Shown here piece after piece: positions 21,856 through 35,196 of a stretch of DNA of 64,000 nt. Source of the DNA: Colwellia sp. MB3u-45. Its GTDB lineage: Bacteria; Pseudomonadota; Gammaproteobacteria; Enterobacterales; Alteromonadaceae. Positions within the stretch are counted from its first letter, which is position 1; the number at the start of each line of letters is the position of its first letter. The notes beneath the pieces were generated by a model. It was not told where the DNA came from, did not search any database, and saw nothing but the letters and a program-made list of their open reading frames with translations. The translations under genes were made by a program, and so were the position numbers. The DNA lies in assembly GCF_014077005.1 (NCBI RefSeq), contig NZ_JACGVC010000053.1, positions 1-64,000 of the forward strand, written 5' to 3'.

Positions 21856-22081
21856 AAGAAGACCTTGGAGAAATAAGCATGGATCAATTATTCACCTCTA
21901 ACGTGACAAAGCAAGCTTATTACAGACAATTATTAGCTTAATTATCAATATTGGCTCTTGAAGTCAGTTTTAGATACTTAAAAATCCATTGAAAAAAAAC
22001 AATCAAGGTAAGTTTATTGTTGCGTCATGGTAAATAGGCTTTAAAATTAGCGCCAAACCCTATTCCCTAGCAAGGTAAAGC

Positions 22082-22330
22082 ATGACCGATTGCCCTTTTT
22101 CAGCTCCAGACCACCAATTAGATGCCATTGGGCTTCGCTGCCCCGAGCCAGTAATGATGCTTCGGCTAAAAATACGAAAAATGGCCGAAGGTGAAACCCT
22201 CCTTGTGAGCGCTGATGACCCGTCAACGGCAAGAGATATCCCAAGCTTTTGTCGATTTATGGATCATCAACTTATTAGTCAACAAGTTAAAAAAATACCT
22301 TTTCAATACGTTATTAAGAAAGGGTTATGA
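22082..22330 (+). CDS. tusA: sulfurtransferase TusA
   Basis: Sulfur carrier that takes sulfur from IscS and passes it on for mnm5s2U synthesis. 82 residues (E. coli 81). The catalytic cysteine is C20 in GLRCPEPV, the conserved CPxP motif. AAGG lies just before the ATG. It is divergent from slt, and convergent with the M28 peptidase gene. Confidence 0.96.
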   Translation: MTDCPFSAPDHQLDAIGLRCPEPVMMLRLKIRKMAEGETLLVSADDPSTARDIPSFCRFMDHQLISQQVKKIPFQYVIKKGL

Positions 22331-22457
22331 CATTAAATTACTGATCAGTGCATAATAGTTGAAGCCAAATAATTTTTTTGAGCTATTTTTAACAAAAAAA
22401 TTATACCGCTTGGTTACTCAGCCATAAAATCAACTTGTTATCATAGTTTTTAAATGG

Positions 22458-23906
22458 TTATTCATAACCCCCAAAAGATCCCGCAGGACCAGGAAAGACC
22501 ACTGGACTTTCAAAACCATCTTTTGCAACACTGCTAACACCGAAAAAATAGTTATCGATTACAATATTTTTTAACTCAAATTCAGTGACATCACCGACAT
22601 ATTGGCTTTTTGTCCATGTTGGCTCTGTGGTCAATCGCCAATGAACACGGTAACCCGCTAAGTTATTTGCCATAGTCCCTGCTGGACGCTGCCATTTTAA
22701 ACTTGTTGATGCTTTAACTGCCCCTGAAATTTCAGTATTGGCCGGCGGTGGTGGCGCCCAAGCCATAGCGGCCATAGTAACAGCGTTTAACGAGGTTAAT
22801 TTCGCAGTAAAATCAAAATCTACACCAGCAATAACATCACCGAACGCTCGGCCATTTTCGCTTCTAAGGTCTTGATGCTGACGATCGTAGTGCTCATTAG
22901 TTTCCATAATACGCACGGCAGGATAACCAACTGCATTAAAGGGTCTATGATGTCCGCCTCGACCAAATCTGTCCAATCTATATATCATCATAACGTCTAA
23001 GTTAGGGATGTATTGGTCGGCAATTTTATCAATATAGCGAGCTACATTTCGTGAAGACGAATCTACTTCACCGCCAGTAAATCTGCGTTTTTTAGCTTCT
23101 GCCGGTGTTTCAACATAGCGAACGCCTTCGGAAAAAACCCTTGCGGTTGTATTGTTGATAATGCCATTGATACCTGAAATATTACCAATCATGTCGTTAT
23201 TAATAACCGCTTCCACACGCCAAGCTTCTTTCTTGGCAATACCCGCCATTATTTTTCCACCAAACAATCCCTGTTCTTCTCCTGATAATGCAGCATAAAC
23301 AAGAGTACCGGCAAATTTATGTTGGGACAGCACTCTAGCGGCTTCGATAACTCCGGCAACACCTGAAGCATTATCATTGGCTCCTGGAGAGGCACTGGTG
23401 TAATCAAGCGGGTCTGACACTCGAGAGTCTATATCACCAGACATCACGATATAGCGATTGGGATCGAGTTGGCCGCGCTGAATAGCGATAACATTGATCA
23501 CTTCAGTCGGTTCAGGAATTCGCTTTTCTCCTGAAAAGGTCTGTTTTTGATAAACAACCTCTAAACAGCCTCCACATTGTGCTGAAATTGCATCAAATTC
23601 TGACTTAATCCAACGACGTGCCGCGCCAATCCCTTGGCTATCTGACTTTGTCTCTGACTTTGTCTCTGACAAAGTATGCCTAGTACCAAAGCCAACTAAT
23701 GTAGTGACATCTTTTTTCAGTCTCTCTGCACTTACTTGTTGTTGTATCTCACGCAATACCAACTGCTCATTCGGCGGCACCACTGTAGCAGCGTAAACAG
23801 GTATAGCCGTAGCAAACGCACATAACACCCCAAAAGTTTTTCGAGAAAAAGCATTAAACGATGCAGTAAGCGAGATACTCTTCACTTTGCTAAAATATAT
23901 AAACAT
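22458..23906 (-). CDS. secreted M28 family peptidase with C-terminal fibronectin-III-like domain
   Basis: 482 residues: signal sequence to about residue 40 (PVYA/AT), M28 Zn-aminopeptidase-like domain (about 60-385) and a fibronectin type III-like domain (about 390-482). Metal-site elements: GDID (157-160), GANDNASG (D178) and SGEEQG (E210/E211). The first ligand of the usual HxD motif is Asp, not His, at 158. A small in-frame repeat (SETK twice, 80-87) comes from a 12-bp duplication. Likely exported; substrate unknown. Monocistronic, flanked by long spacers. Confidence 0.85.
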   Translation of the reverse strand: MFIYFSKVKSISLTASFNAFSRKTFGVLCAFATAIPVYAATVVPPNEQLVLREIQQQVSAERLKKDVTTLVGFGTRHTLSETKSETKSDSQGIGAARRWIKSEFDAISAQCGGCLEVVYQKQTFSGEKRIPEPTEVINVIAIQRGQLDPNRYIVMSGDIDSRVSDPLDYTSASPGANDNASGVAGVIEAARVLSQHKFAGTLVYAALSGEEQGLFGGKIMAGIAKKEAWRVEAVINNDMIGNISGINGIINNTTARVFSEGVRYVETPAEAKKRRFTGGEVDSSSRNVARYIDKIADQYIPNLDVMMIYRLDRFGRGGHHRPFNAVGYPAVRIMETNEHYDRQHQDLRSENGRAFGDVIAGVDFDFTAKLTSLNAVTMAAMAWAPPPPANTEISGAVKASTSLKWQRPAGTMANNLAGYRVHWRLTTEPTWTKSQYVGDVTEFELKNIVIDNYFFGVSSVAKDGFESPVVFPGPAGSFGGYE

Positions 23907-24489
23907 AACGACGACCTAATATTATTGTGATTATTACTTTGGTAAAAGATTAGCACATTTAATAAGCTTAACGGGTTCATCCATCCTATTAATAATTCAA
24001 TTCAACGCACGGTTAAATTCACTATCGAACTCACTATTGAACTCACAATTAAATGATCAATTGCTCCGAGTTAGACGGGTCACAAAACTTTATCAAGCTA
24101 AAATATCAGCTTCAAATACGGTCAATTTTGCCACACTTAACTCTGCTGGTTAACATTAGCTAGGCTTATAAGACTAGGTTTAAGTTTAGATTTTACTTTA
24201 GCAAACGCTGAAAGTGTTGTGCTGGACGCTTTGCAAACTCAAGAGCAAAAAAACACTGACACAGTTAGCTAAATGTCTATTTTGTTCTTAAAACAGCCTG
24301 TTGATATATTATTTTATATTACAAAAGACGCTTCTGAACGGCGCAAGTAGTTACCGTTTTCCAGTTGAGTTAACTGAATCGACTTAATCAACAGAATCAC
24401 CATTGAGTAAGAGTCAGAATTTTTTATTGTTCGAGCTAAATACCTCTTGGCAAAATTAATCTCAGTGTAAGCAAGATTTAATGATAAAA
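23907..24489. other. gene-free spacer between the M28 peptidase and glyS
   Basis: About 580 bp without a supported gene. A 64-codon minus-strand reading frame at 24314-24508 has no recognisable product and runs into the glyS terminator. It holds the tandem repeat at 24015-24050 and presumably the promoter of the M28 gene at its left end; otherwise nothing was seen. Confidence 0.6.
24015..24050. repeat. 12-bp imperfect tandem repeat, three copies
   Basis: AAATTCACTATC, GAACTCACTATT and GAACTCACAATT follow each other at 24015, 24027 and 24039. The last two copies differ at one base. Confidence 0.65.
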
Positions 24490-24515
24490 AAAAGGAATGC
24501 CTTAGCATTCCTTTT
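24482..24515 (-). terminator. intrinsic terminator of glyQS
   Basis: Perfect 11-bp stem (24505-24515 and 24490-24500, AAAAGGAATGC type) with a 4-nt loop; on the minus strand a long U-run follows (to about 24485). It lies 28 bp after the glyS stop. Confidence 0.88.
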
Positions 24516-24543
24516 AGTTTTTAATACGCTACAACCACAAATA

Positions 24544-26610
24544 TTACTGCAATAAAGAAATATCCGCTATCGCAAGAAAACTATTACGAATTTCGTTTAG
24601 TAAGGTCAAGCGATTGGTTTTAACTTGTTCATCATCAGCCATCACCATGACATGATCAAAAAAGTTATCAATGGGCTGCTTTAACGCCGCTAATTCGGTT
24701 AATGCACTTTGATAATCTTTAGTCGCCATTAATGGTGCTATTTTAGTATTAACCACTGAAAAAGCTGAGGCCAACTCTGTTTCAGCAGCTTCTGTCGCTA
24801 AATCAGCTTTAAAAGCGTTAAAAAGCTCACCTTTAAATTTAACTAAAATATTACCCACACGCTTGTTAGCGGCGGCTAACGTAGCCGCTTCACCTAAGGT
24901 TTTAAAATGTGTGACCGCATGAATACGCTTGTCAAAGTCCAATGGTGAAGACGGAGCGTTAGCTAGCACAGCTTGTATGACATCAACCGTAATATTTTGA
25001 TCTTGATAATAAGCACGGTAGCGACCAAAAACAAATTCAAGTACTTGTTGAGTCACGTCTTGATTGCTTAATTTATCTTGATAAAGCTCAACACTTTTTG
25101 CTAATAAATCTGCAATATCTAAATTAAGATCTTTCTCAATGATGATACGGATCAAGCCAATAGCCGCACGGCGCAAAGCAAACGGGTCTTTATCCCCCTT
25201 AGGCGCTTGGTTAATGCCAAAGATACCGACTAAGGTATCGACTTTATCAGCAATAGCAACAGCGCAACCTATGGTTTGTTCAGGTAATACATCACCCGCG
25301 AAACGAGGTCGATATTGATCTTCTAAAGCCTGTGCAACAGCTGCCGGTTCACCATCATGCTGAGCATAATACTTACCCATGGTGCCTTGAACTTGTGGAA
25401 ATTCAAGCACCATATCTGACATTAAATCTGTTTTGCTCAGTAAACCTGCGCGATAGGCTATAGCGGTATCATCGCCAGTTTTATCCGCAACGAATGCACT
25501 TAAACTAGCAATACGTTCAGACTTAGCTTTCACTGTGCCTAATTGCTTTTGAAACAACATCGACTCTAAACCTTGCAGTCTTGACTCAAGTGATTGTTTT
25601 TTATCTGTTTTAAAGAAAAACTCAGCATCAGCTAAACGGGGTCGAATAACCTTCTCATTACCTTTAATAACCTGACTTGGATCTTTGCTATCAATATTTG
25701 ATACAAAGATGAATTTATTCAATAAGTTACCTTCGCTATCAGTGACAGGAAAGTATTTTTGATGATCTTTCATCGAATAAATTAAAGGCTCAGCAGGTAC
25801 ATTCAAAAACTCTTTGTCGAAGCTGCCTGTTAATACTACTGGCCATTCAACTAATGAAGTCACTTCTTCTAGTAATTCGTCATCCGGTAAAACGAATCCA
25901 CCAATGGCTATCGCCGCGGCATTAATTTGTTGTTGAATAGTGTCTTTACGTGCTTGATAGTCAACCACAACATGCGCTGCTTTTAGTGCATTTTCATAGT
26001 CATTGGCATGTGCTAACGCGACTAAGCCGTGATGATGAAAGCGGTGACCGGTCACTAAGTTATTAGAGCGAATGTTTAACGATTCACCGGCAATAACACT
26101 TGCACCATAAAGTAATGTTAGCGTATGCACAGGACGAATAAATTGTGTTCTACCTGAGCCCCACCGCATAGGTTTAGGTACAGGTAACTTTGCAATAGCT
26201 TGGTTAACCATGTCAGGAATTAACTGCTCAACATGTTTGCCTTGCTCAATGGTTTTGTAAAGTAACCATTCACCTTTATCTGTTACCAAACGCTCTGCTT
26301 GAGCAACAGTGATGCCATTTGAGCGCGCCCAACCTTCGGCAGCTTTACTTGCTTTACCTTCAGCATCAAAGGCTACGCTAACAGCAGGACCACGTTTTTC
26401 AATGGCTTTATCAGCTTGGTTAGCGACTAAGTTGTCAACCTTTACCGCTAAACGTCTTGGCGTCGCATACCAATAAATATCAGAATAAGAAAGTTTTGCT
26501 TCATCTATTTGTAATTTAATTTGCTCAAAGAACGTTGTAGCTAAGGTTCTCAACGACTTTGGTGGTAACTCTTCAGTACCGAGTTCAATCAATAGTGTTT
26601 CTGTTGTCAT
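24544..26610 (-). CDS. glyS: glycyl-tRNA synthetase beta subunit GlyS
   Basis: Beta subunit of the bacterial alpha2beta2 glycyl-tRNA synthetase, which binds tRNA-Gly; 688 residues (E. coli 689). It opens with TLLIELGTEELPPK, the family N terminus, contains the HD-like and anticodon-binding regions, and ends with the usual FFDHVMVMADDE segment before the C terminus. The start codon overlaps the glyQ stop by one base (TAATG), so synthesis is coupled to glyQ. Confidence 0.97.
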   Translation of the reverse strand: MTTETLLIELGTEELPPKSLRTLATTFFEQIKLQIDEAKLSYSDIYWYATPRRLAVKVDNLVANQADKAIEKRGPAVSVAFDAEGKASKAAEGWARSNGITVAQAERLVTDKGEWLLYKTIEQGKHVEQLIPDMVNQAIAKLPVPKPMRWGSGRTQFIRPVHTLTLLYGASVIAGESLNIRSNNLVTGHRFHHHGLVALAHANDYENALKAAHVVVDYQARKDTIQQQINAAAIAIGGFVLPDDELLEEVTSLVEWPVVLTGSFDKEFLNVPAEPLIYSMKDHQKYFPVTDSEGNLLNKFIFVSNIDSKDPSQVIKGNEKVIRPRLADAEFFFKTDKKQSLESRLQGLESMLFQKQLGTVKAKSERIASLSAFVADKTGDDTAIAYRAGLLSKTDLMSDMVLEFPQVQGTMGKYYAQHDGEPAAVAQALEDQYRPRFAGDVLPEQTIGCAVAIADKVDTLVGIFGINQAPKGDKDPFALRRAAIGLIRIIIEKDLNLDIADLLAKSVELYQDKLSNQDVTQQVLEFVFGRYRAYYQDQNITVDVIQAVLANAPSSPLDFDKRIHAVTHFKTLGEAATLAAANKRVGNILVKFKGELFNAFKADLATEAAETELASAFSVVNTKIAPLMATKDYQSALTELAALKQPIDNFFDHVMVMADDEQVKTNRLTLLNEIRNSFLAIADISLLQ

Positions 26611-27560
26611 TATGACTGTCCCTTAGTTGAGTTATTATTGCTTGAGTTATCATTGGCTAAATTATTTTTACAAAGCGGAAAGCCAAGCTCTTCACGTTTG
26701 GCGTAATAGGCTTGTGCACAAGCTTTTGATAAAGCTCTTACTCTCAATATATAGCGTTGGCGTTCTGTTACCGATATGGCGTGTCGAGCATCCAGTAAGT
26801 TAAAGGCATGAGAAGCTTTCATCACTTGTTCGTACGCCGGTAAGGCTAAACCTGCTTGGATCAGTTTTTCACTGTCTTTTTCACATTGATCAAAGGTGTT
26901 AAATAAGGCATCAACGTCAGCATATTCAAAGTTATAAGTAGATTGTTCAACTTCATTTTGATGAAAGACATCGCCATAAAGTACTTTACCCATAGGACCA
27001 TCAGTCCAAACCAGATCATAAATACTGTCTACGTTTTGAATATACATGGCTAAGCGTTCTAAGCCATAGGTTATTTCACCCGTAACAGGTGCACACTCTA
27101 TACCGCCAACTTGTTGAAAGTAAGTGAACTGCGTAACTTCCATACCATTTAGCCAGATTTCCCAACCTAAACCCCAGGCGCCTAAGGTGGGTGATTCCCA
27201 GTTGTCTTCTACAAAGCGAATATCGTGCACGAGTGGATCAATACCCATCTCTTTTAACGAGTCAAGGTAAAGCTCTTGAATATTATCTGGAGAAGGCTTT
27301 AACATGACTTGAAATTGATAGTAGTGTTGTAGGCGATTTGGATTTTCACCGTAGCGACCATCGGTTGGACGTCGACATGGTTGCACATAAGCACTACTCA
27401 TTGGCTCAGGACCAATAGAACGTAAAAATGTCATCGGGTGAAATGTGCCGGCCCCAACTTCTAAATCTAATGGCTGAACTATTACACAGCCTTGGCGTGA
27501 CCAATAATCTTGCAACTGCAATATTAGTCCTTGAAAGGTCTTTATATTAAACGTACTCAT
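26610..27560 (-). CDS. glyQ: glycyl-tRNA synthetase alpha subunit GlyQ
   Basis: Catalytic class II subunit that makes glycyl-AMP. 316 residues against 303 in E. coli; the extra length is a low-complexity Asn/Ser tail at about 299-316. Landmarks are [46 protein letters not shown] and [14 protein letters not shown]. First gene of glyQS. Its upstream region carries a perfect 12-bp inverted repeat. Confidence 0.97.
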   Translation of the reverse strand: MSTFNIKTFQGLILQLQDYWSRQGCVIVQPLDLEVGAGTFHPMTFLRSIGPEPMSSAYVQPCRRPTDGRYGENPNRLQHYYQFQVMLKPSPDNIQELYLDSLKEMGIDPLVHDIRFVEDNWESPTLGAWGLGWEIWLNGMEVTQFTYFQQVGGIECAPVTGEITYGLERLAMYIQNVDSIYDLVWTDGPMGKVLYGDVFHQNEVEQSTYNFEYADVDALFNTFDQCEKDSEKLIQAGLALPAYEQVMKASHAFNLLDARHAISVTERQRYILRVRALSKACAQAYYAKREELGFPLCKNNLANDNSSNNNSTKGQS

Positions 27561-27703
27561 AACATTCCGAATCTATAGTTATATGGGATTAAATAAGGCT
27601 AATTATACCGTTTGTCGCTTTATTAGCCTAGTGTGCTTATCGCAATTTAATTAATTAAGTGATCTAAGTTTTCATCAAGAAAAATGGCTAAAGACAAGGT
27701 ATA

Positions 27704-27732
27704 AAATTTATCAGTCATTAACTGATAAATTT
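27704..27732 (-). promoter_or_regulatory. perfect inverted repeat upstream of glyQ
   Basis: AAATTTATCAGT (27704-27715), 5-nt loop, ACTGATAAATTT (27721-27732): a perfect 12-bp dyad about 145-170 bp upstream of the glyQ start. No U-run follows on either strand, so it looks more like an operator or leader hairpin than a terminator. The remainder of the 27561-27901 spacer shows only the gyrB terminator. Confidence 0.5.
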
Positions 27733-27851
27733 ACAACACTGTATTTTTTCATTTTAAGCATTAAGGATCAGCAGATAATTAGTCAATGGTATTACTAAAT
27801 GTTAGCACTAGATATTAGCTATTTTTTATCTATAAATACCTGCTTAGAAAC

Positions 27852-27880
27852 AAAAATGCCCGATCATCAAATCGGGCATT
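27852..27880 (-). terminator. intrinsic terminator of gyrB
   Basis: Ten-bp perfect stem AATGCCCGAT/ATCGGGCATT (27855-27864 and 27871-27880), 6-nt loop, followed on the minus strand by U-rich sequence; 21 bp after the gyrB stop. Confidence 0.85.
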
Positions 27881-27901
27881 ATTATCTCTACAGTTTAAAG
27901 G

Positions 27902-31454
<3,553 letters not shown>

Positions 31455-31469
31455 TATAATAGGTCGTTG

Positions 31470-32573
31470 TTATAAACGCATTGGCATAACAACATACAAA
31501 GCTTCTCCAGATTCTCCACCTTCAATAACCACACTACTGTTAGCATCAGCTAAGGTAAATTTAACATCATTTTCTTTAATAGCATTGAGTACGTCTAAAA
31601 CATAGCTAACGTTAAAACCGATTTCAACTTCCTCATAAGGAAAGTCAATTTCAATCACCTCTTCAGCTTGTTCTTGCTCAGGGTTGTTCGCGGTTATCTT
31701 TAATTCGGTACGGCCAAAGTTAAGACGAACGCCTTTGAATTTTTCGTTAGATAAAATCGAAGCACGAGACAATACCTGTCTAAGTACGTCTTTGTTGGCA
31801 TTAAGAATTTTATCGCCGTTACGTGGTAATACCCGACGGTAATCAGGAAAACGACCATCGACCAGTTTACTGGTAAATGAAAATTCGCTATCAATAATGC
31901 GTATGTGATTAGAGCCTAGAAAAACCTGCACACCTTCATCAACTGGGTCGAGTAAACGAATAATCTCTAAAATACCTTTGCGCGGTACAATCACTTGTCG
32001 AGCAGGGAGTTCAAGCGCTTGATTAGATATTTTGCAGATAGCTAAACGGTGTCCGTCGGTAGCAACAGAGCGTATTTCGTGACCTTCTGTTTCTATCGAC
32101 ATACCATTGAGATAATAGCGCACGTCTTGGTTTGCCATTGAAAAATGGGTGCTTTCAATTAAGCGTAATAATTCAGACTTTAATAAACTAAATTCTACGT
32201 CACCTTGCCATTGTTCAATATTAGGAAAATCAGTGGCTGGTAAGGTTGAAAGTGAATACTTACTACGACCTGTGCTAATTTTTATCACATCGTTATCAGA
32301 TTCAAAGGTCAGCATAGAATCATCGGGTAAGCTTTTACAAATATCAAGTAACTTACGAGCAGGAATGGTGACTTTTCCATCCTCTGCGTGATTATCTACA
32401 CTGGCATAAGCTACCATCTCCAGCTCTAAATCAGTAGCTGTTAATGTAAGTGACTGCCCACTTACATCAAAAAGTATATTACCTAAAATAGGTAGTGTAC
32501 TTTTTCGCTCTACAGCACCAGAAACCAATAACAAAGGTTTCAGCAGTAATTCCCTACTCAATGAAAATTTCAT
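31470..32573 (-). CDS. dnaN: DNA polymerase III beta sliding clamp DnaN
   Basis: Ring-shaped processivity clamp, 367 residues (E. coli 366), three repeated clamp domains. The N terminus (MKFSLSRELLLKPLLLVSGA) and the C-terminal YVVMPMRL are typical of the family. Second gene of dnaA-dnaN-recF-gyrB, 28 bp after dnaA and 15 bp before recF. Confidence 0.98.
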   Translation of the reverse strand: MKFSLSRELLLKPLLLVSGAVERKSTLPILGNILFDVSGQSLTLTATDLELEMVAYASVDNHAEDGKVTIPARKLLDICKSLPDDSMLTFESDNDVIKISTGRSKYSLSTLPATDFPNIEQWQGDVEFSLLKSELLRLIESTHFSMANQDVRYYLNGMSIETEGHEIRSVATDGHRLAICKISNQALELPARQVIVPRKGILEIIRLLDPVDEGVQVFLGSNHIRIIDSEFSFTSKLVDGRFPDYRRVLPRNGDKILNANKDVLRQVLSRASILSNEKFKGVRLNFGRTELKITANNPEQEQAEEVIEIDFPYEEVEIGFNVSYVLDVLNAIKENDVKFTLADANSSVVIEGGESGEALYVVMPMRL

Positions 32574-32601
32574 TTCTGACTCACTTGTAACTTACTTATT
32601 A

Positions 32602-33966
32602 TTATGATGACAATGTTCTGGTTAAATTTGAATAGTCTTCTTTAATATCGTGAGACTCTTCACGTAAAGATTTTACCTTACGACAGGCATGTAATACAGT
32701 CGTATGGTCACGACCACCGAAGGCATCACCAATTTCAGGTAAACTATGGTTAGTTAACTCTTTAGATAATGCCATGGCAATTTGACGCGGTCTAGCTACT
32801 GAGCGATTTCTGCGTTTAGACAGTAAATCTGCCACCTTAATCTTATAATATTCTGCAACCGTGCGCTGGATGTTATCAATAGTGACTAGCTTGTCTTGTA
32901 AAGCTAATAAGTCGCGCAAAGCTTCTCTAACAAAATCAATCGTGATGGCTCGCCCCGTAAAGTTAGCGTTTGCTATTACCCTATTCAAAGCGCCTTCTAA
33001 TTCACGAACATTTGAGCGCAAGCGTTTAGCAATAAAGAAGGCAACTTCGTCAGCTAAATTGATATGACTTTCTTGTGCTTTGCGTTTTAATATGGCGACA
33101 CGAGTTTCTAATTCTGGTGGTTCAATGGCGATGGTTAATCCCCAACCAAAGCGAGATTTCAAACGATCTTCAACATCCACTTCTTTTGGATAGCGATCAC
33201 TGGTCAAAATGATTTGTTGATTGCCTTCAAGTAAGGCATTAAAAGTATGAAAAAACTCTTCTTGCGTACGATCTTTACCGGCAAAGAATTGAATATCATC
33301 AATAAGCAAGGCATCAACTGAACGGTAATATTGTTTAAATTTTTCCATCGCGTTGTTTTGTAACGCTCGCACCATATCTTGCACAAACCGCTCTGAATGC
33401 ATGTAGGCAATTTTTGCATTGGGTTTATTAAGTAAAATACCATTACCGACTGCATGTAATAAATGTGTTTTACCTAGGCCAGTACCACCATAAATAAATA
33501 AAGGGTTGTAAGCTGCGCCTGGATTATCAGCCACTTGTGACGCCGCAGCGCGGGCCAATTGATTTGACTTACCTTCAACAAAATTATCAAAGGTGTATTT
33601 AACTCTGATATTGGTTGTTTTTGGTAAATTACTTTCTGGTGGTGGAGTATCTCGATTTGGCGTTCTAATATTGGGTTGCAATTGGTTAATACTATTTGGA
33701 ATATTAGTCTTTTGTGCTGGGATACTACCCACATCAAAACGCAATAATGGTGGGTTTGCACTGTCTTGCATCCCCACAAGTTCATTAATGCGATTAACAT
33801 ACTTGTCTCTAACCCAGTCCAAAACAAATCGATTTGGCGCATATAACGTCATAATATTGTCTGTGATCACGCACTGTAGTGGACGTATCCACATACTAAA
33901 TTGTTGTGCGGGCAATTCTTCTTGAAGAACAGACAAACATTTTTGCCAAAGTGTATGATCCAACAA
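32602..33966 (-). CDS. dnaA: chromosomal replication initiator DnaA
   Basis: AAA+ initiator that binds DnaA boxes and opens oriC. Domain I about 1-85, linker about 86-120, AAA+ core with Walker [10 protein letters not shown] and Walker [10 protein letters not shown], and the C-terminal DNA-binding helix-turn-helix with the signature region [20 protein letters not shown]. The start is TTG, not ATG: two TTG codons in a row follow an AGGAGT ribosome binding site, so the first residue could be at 33966 or 33963. Non-ATG starts are also known for dnaA elsewhere. First gene of its operon. Confidence 0.98.
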   Translation of the reverse strand: MLDHTLWQKCLSVLQEELPAQQFSMWIRPLQCVITDNIMTLYAPNRFVLDWVRDKYVNRINELVGMQDSANPPLLRFDVGSIPAQKTNIPNSINQLQPNIRTPNRDTPPPESNLPKTTNIRVKYTFDNFVEGKSNQLARAAASQVADNPGAAYNPLFIYGGTGLGKTHLLHAVGNGILLNKPNAKIAYMHSERFVQDMVRALQNNAMEKFKQYYRSVDALLIDDIQFFAGKDRTQEEFFHTFNALLEGNQQIILTSDRYPKEVDVEDRLKSRFGWGLTIAIEPPELETRVAILKRKAQESHINLADEVAFFIAKRLRSNVRELEGALNRVIANANFTGRAITIDFVREALRDLLALQDKLVTIDNIQRTVAEYYKIKVADLLSKRRNRSVARPRQIAMALSKELTNHSLPEIGDAFGGRDHTTVLHACRKVKSLREESHDIKEDYSNLTRTLSS

Positions 33967-34079
33967 CCGACTCCTGATAAATACTATTCGCCCTGCGTTT
34001 AATAACCAATAAAATGGCCGATAAAAATACAGAAAAGTAAAAAAAATTAATTTTTATAATTAGCCTATTATCTCTATAG

Positions 34080-34088
34080 TTATCCACA
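34080..34088 (+). promoter_or_regulatory. DnaA box in the dnaA upstream region
   Basis: Perfect TTATCCACA, 114 bp upstream of the dnaA start. A second 8-of-9 copy (TGTGGATAT) is at 34274-34282, close to three GATC sites (34289, 34298, 34309). It could serve dnaA autoregulation. The 476-bp spacer 33967-34442 otherwise holds only the rpmH promoter. Confidence 0.7.
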
Positions 34089-34338
34089 ACATCAATATTG
34101 ACTTTTCAATAAATGGCTTTTATTTTCAGTTATTTTTAGTAAACTCAGTTAAATTAGGCTCCCTGCCTATTTTTAATCGCAAATTAGTGTTAAAAAATAT
34201 TTCAATATACTATTTAATTATTACTGAATATGGCCGAGTTACTTGCTGCGAAAAAGCTAAATTGTGATAAAACTGTGGATATATTTGTGATCCGGACGAT
34301 CCATAGACGATCATTTGAAAATAGCTAGTGAATAAGCA

Positions 34339-34367
34339 TTGACAAAGTATAGTTCTCTATATAGAAT
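34339..34367 (+). promoter_or_regulatory. rpmH promoter
   Basis: TTGACA (34339-34344), exactly 17 bp, TAGAAT (34362-34367). The -10 is the same as in the rRNA promoters at the left edge. Predicted start is about 70 bp before the rpmH ATG. Confidence 0.82.
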
Positions 34368-34442
34368 TTCGCTTCATTTTTAGACCCAGTGTGCTCATGA
34401 AGGCTGTTTTGCCAGGGCAACAACAACAGACGGATTAGCGTA

Positions 34443-34577
34443 ATGAAAAGAACATTTCAACCTAGTGTATTAAAACGTAAGCGCAACCATGGCTTCCGTG
34501 CTCGTATGGCTACGAAAAACGGACGTGCTGTAATTTCACGTCGTCGTGCTAAAGGCCGTAAAAGCCTTAGTGCTTAA
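34443..34577 (+). CDS. rpmH: 50S ribosomal protein L34
   Basis: A 44-residue, strongly basic protein with the L34 sequence ([18 protein letters not shown] at the start, [12 protein letters not shown] at the end). Component of the large ribosomal subunit. It follows a near-consensus promoter and heads rpmH-rnpA-yidD-yidC, divergent from dnaA, an order kept across bacteria. Confidence 0.98.
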   Translation: MKRTFQPSVLKRKRNHGFRARMATKNGRAVISRRRAKGRKSLSA

Positions 34578-34618
34578 TCTTCTAACTTGAAACTTAAGTT
34601 AAAAGAACAGTGACCGCT

Positions 34619-34975
34619 ATGGTTACTTATGAATTTAATCGGGAGTCACGTTTGTTGACTCCCGGTCATTTTCAAGCTGTATTCGCAAAACCTCTTCGTT
34701 TTGGCTCTAGCCACATCACCATACTCGTCACTCCAAATTCTGATAATAATAACCGTCTCGGTCTAGCCATTGCTAAAAAGCGGGTGAAACTAGCTGTTCA
34801 ACGAAATCGTATCAAACGACAAATTCGCGAGAGCTTCCGTTTAAATCAACATAACCTTCCCTTTGTTGATATAGTCGTTATGGTAAAATCTGGCACTGAC
34901 AAGCTCGAAAATAAAGAAATTAATCAGCAATTGGAAAAAATATGGCGAAAAATAATTCAACGCCACAAAAAGTAG
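34619..34975 (+). CDS. rnpA: ribonuclease P protein component RnpA
   Basis: Protein subunit of RNase P, which matures tRNA 5' ends. The RNP motif around [20 protein letters not shown] is present. The frame is open to a GTG at 34610, but the ATG at 34619 gives [15 protein letters not shown], aligning residue for residue with the E. coli start (MVKLAFPRELRLLTP), so I use it (118 residues). Its 3' end overlaps yidD by 34 bp. Confidence 0.96.
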   Translation: MVTYEFNRESRLLTPGHFQAVFAKPLRFGSSHITILVTPNSDNNNRLGLAIAKKRVKLAVQRNRIKRQIRESFRLNQHNLPFVDIVVMVKSGTDKLENKEINQQLEKIWRKIIQRHKK

Positions 34976-35190
34976 CTATTACACTAGTAAAAGCCTACCA
35001 GCGCTGGCTTAGCCCATTGCTTGGACCCCATTGTAGATTTAATCCAACATGCTCTTTTTACGCGATAGAAGCAATTAATCGCTTTGGTGTGATAAAAGGT
35101 TGTTGGTTAGCAAGCAAACGTATACTAAGATGCCACCCACTTAATGCGGGAGGACTTGATCCCGTGCCACTATCAAAAAAAGAGAAATAA
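34942..35190 (+). CDS. yidD: membrane protein insertion efficiency factor YidD
   Basis: An 82-residue peripheral membrane protein of the DUF37/YidD family with the signature [18 protein letters not shown] and [13 protein letters not shown]. It assists YidC/Sec-dependent insertion. Translation start lies inside rnpA (34-bp overlap); yidC follows after 6 bp. The conserved cysteines (HCRF, TCSFY, RCHP) are present. Confidence 0.96.
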   Translation: MAKNNSTPQKVAITLVKAYQRWLSPLLGPHCRFNPTCSFYAIEAINRFGVIKGCWLASKRILRCHPLNAGGLDPVPLSKKEK

Positions 35191-35196
35191 GACATT

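Noticed and set aside
22047-22244. Minus-strand frame overlapping tusA
   Set aside because: Antisense shadow of the well-supported tusA gene.
24314-24508. 64-codon minus-strand reading frame before glyS
   Set aside because: No recognisable product or ribosome binding site, and its start region falls in the glyQS terminator hairpin.
34610-34618. GTG start for rnpA
   Set aside because: The ATG nine bases later aligns exactly with the E. coli RnpA start.
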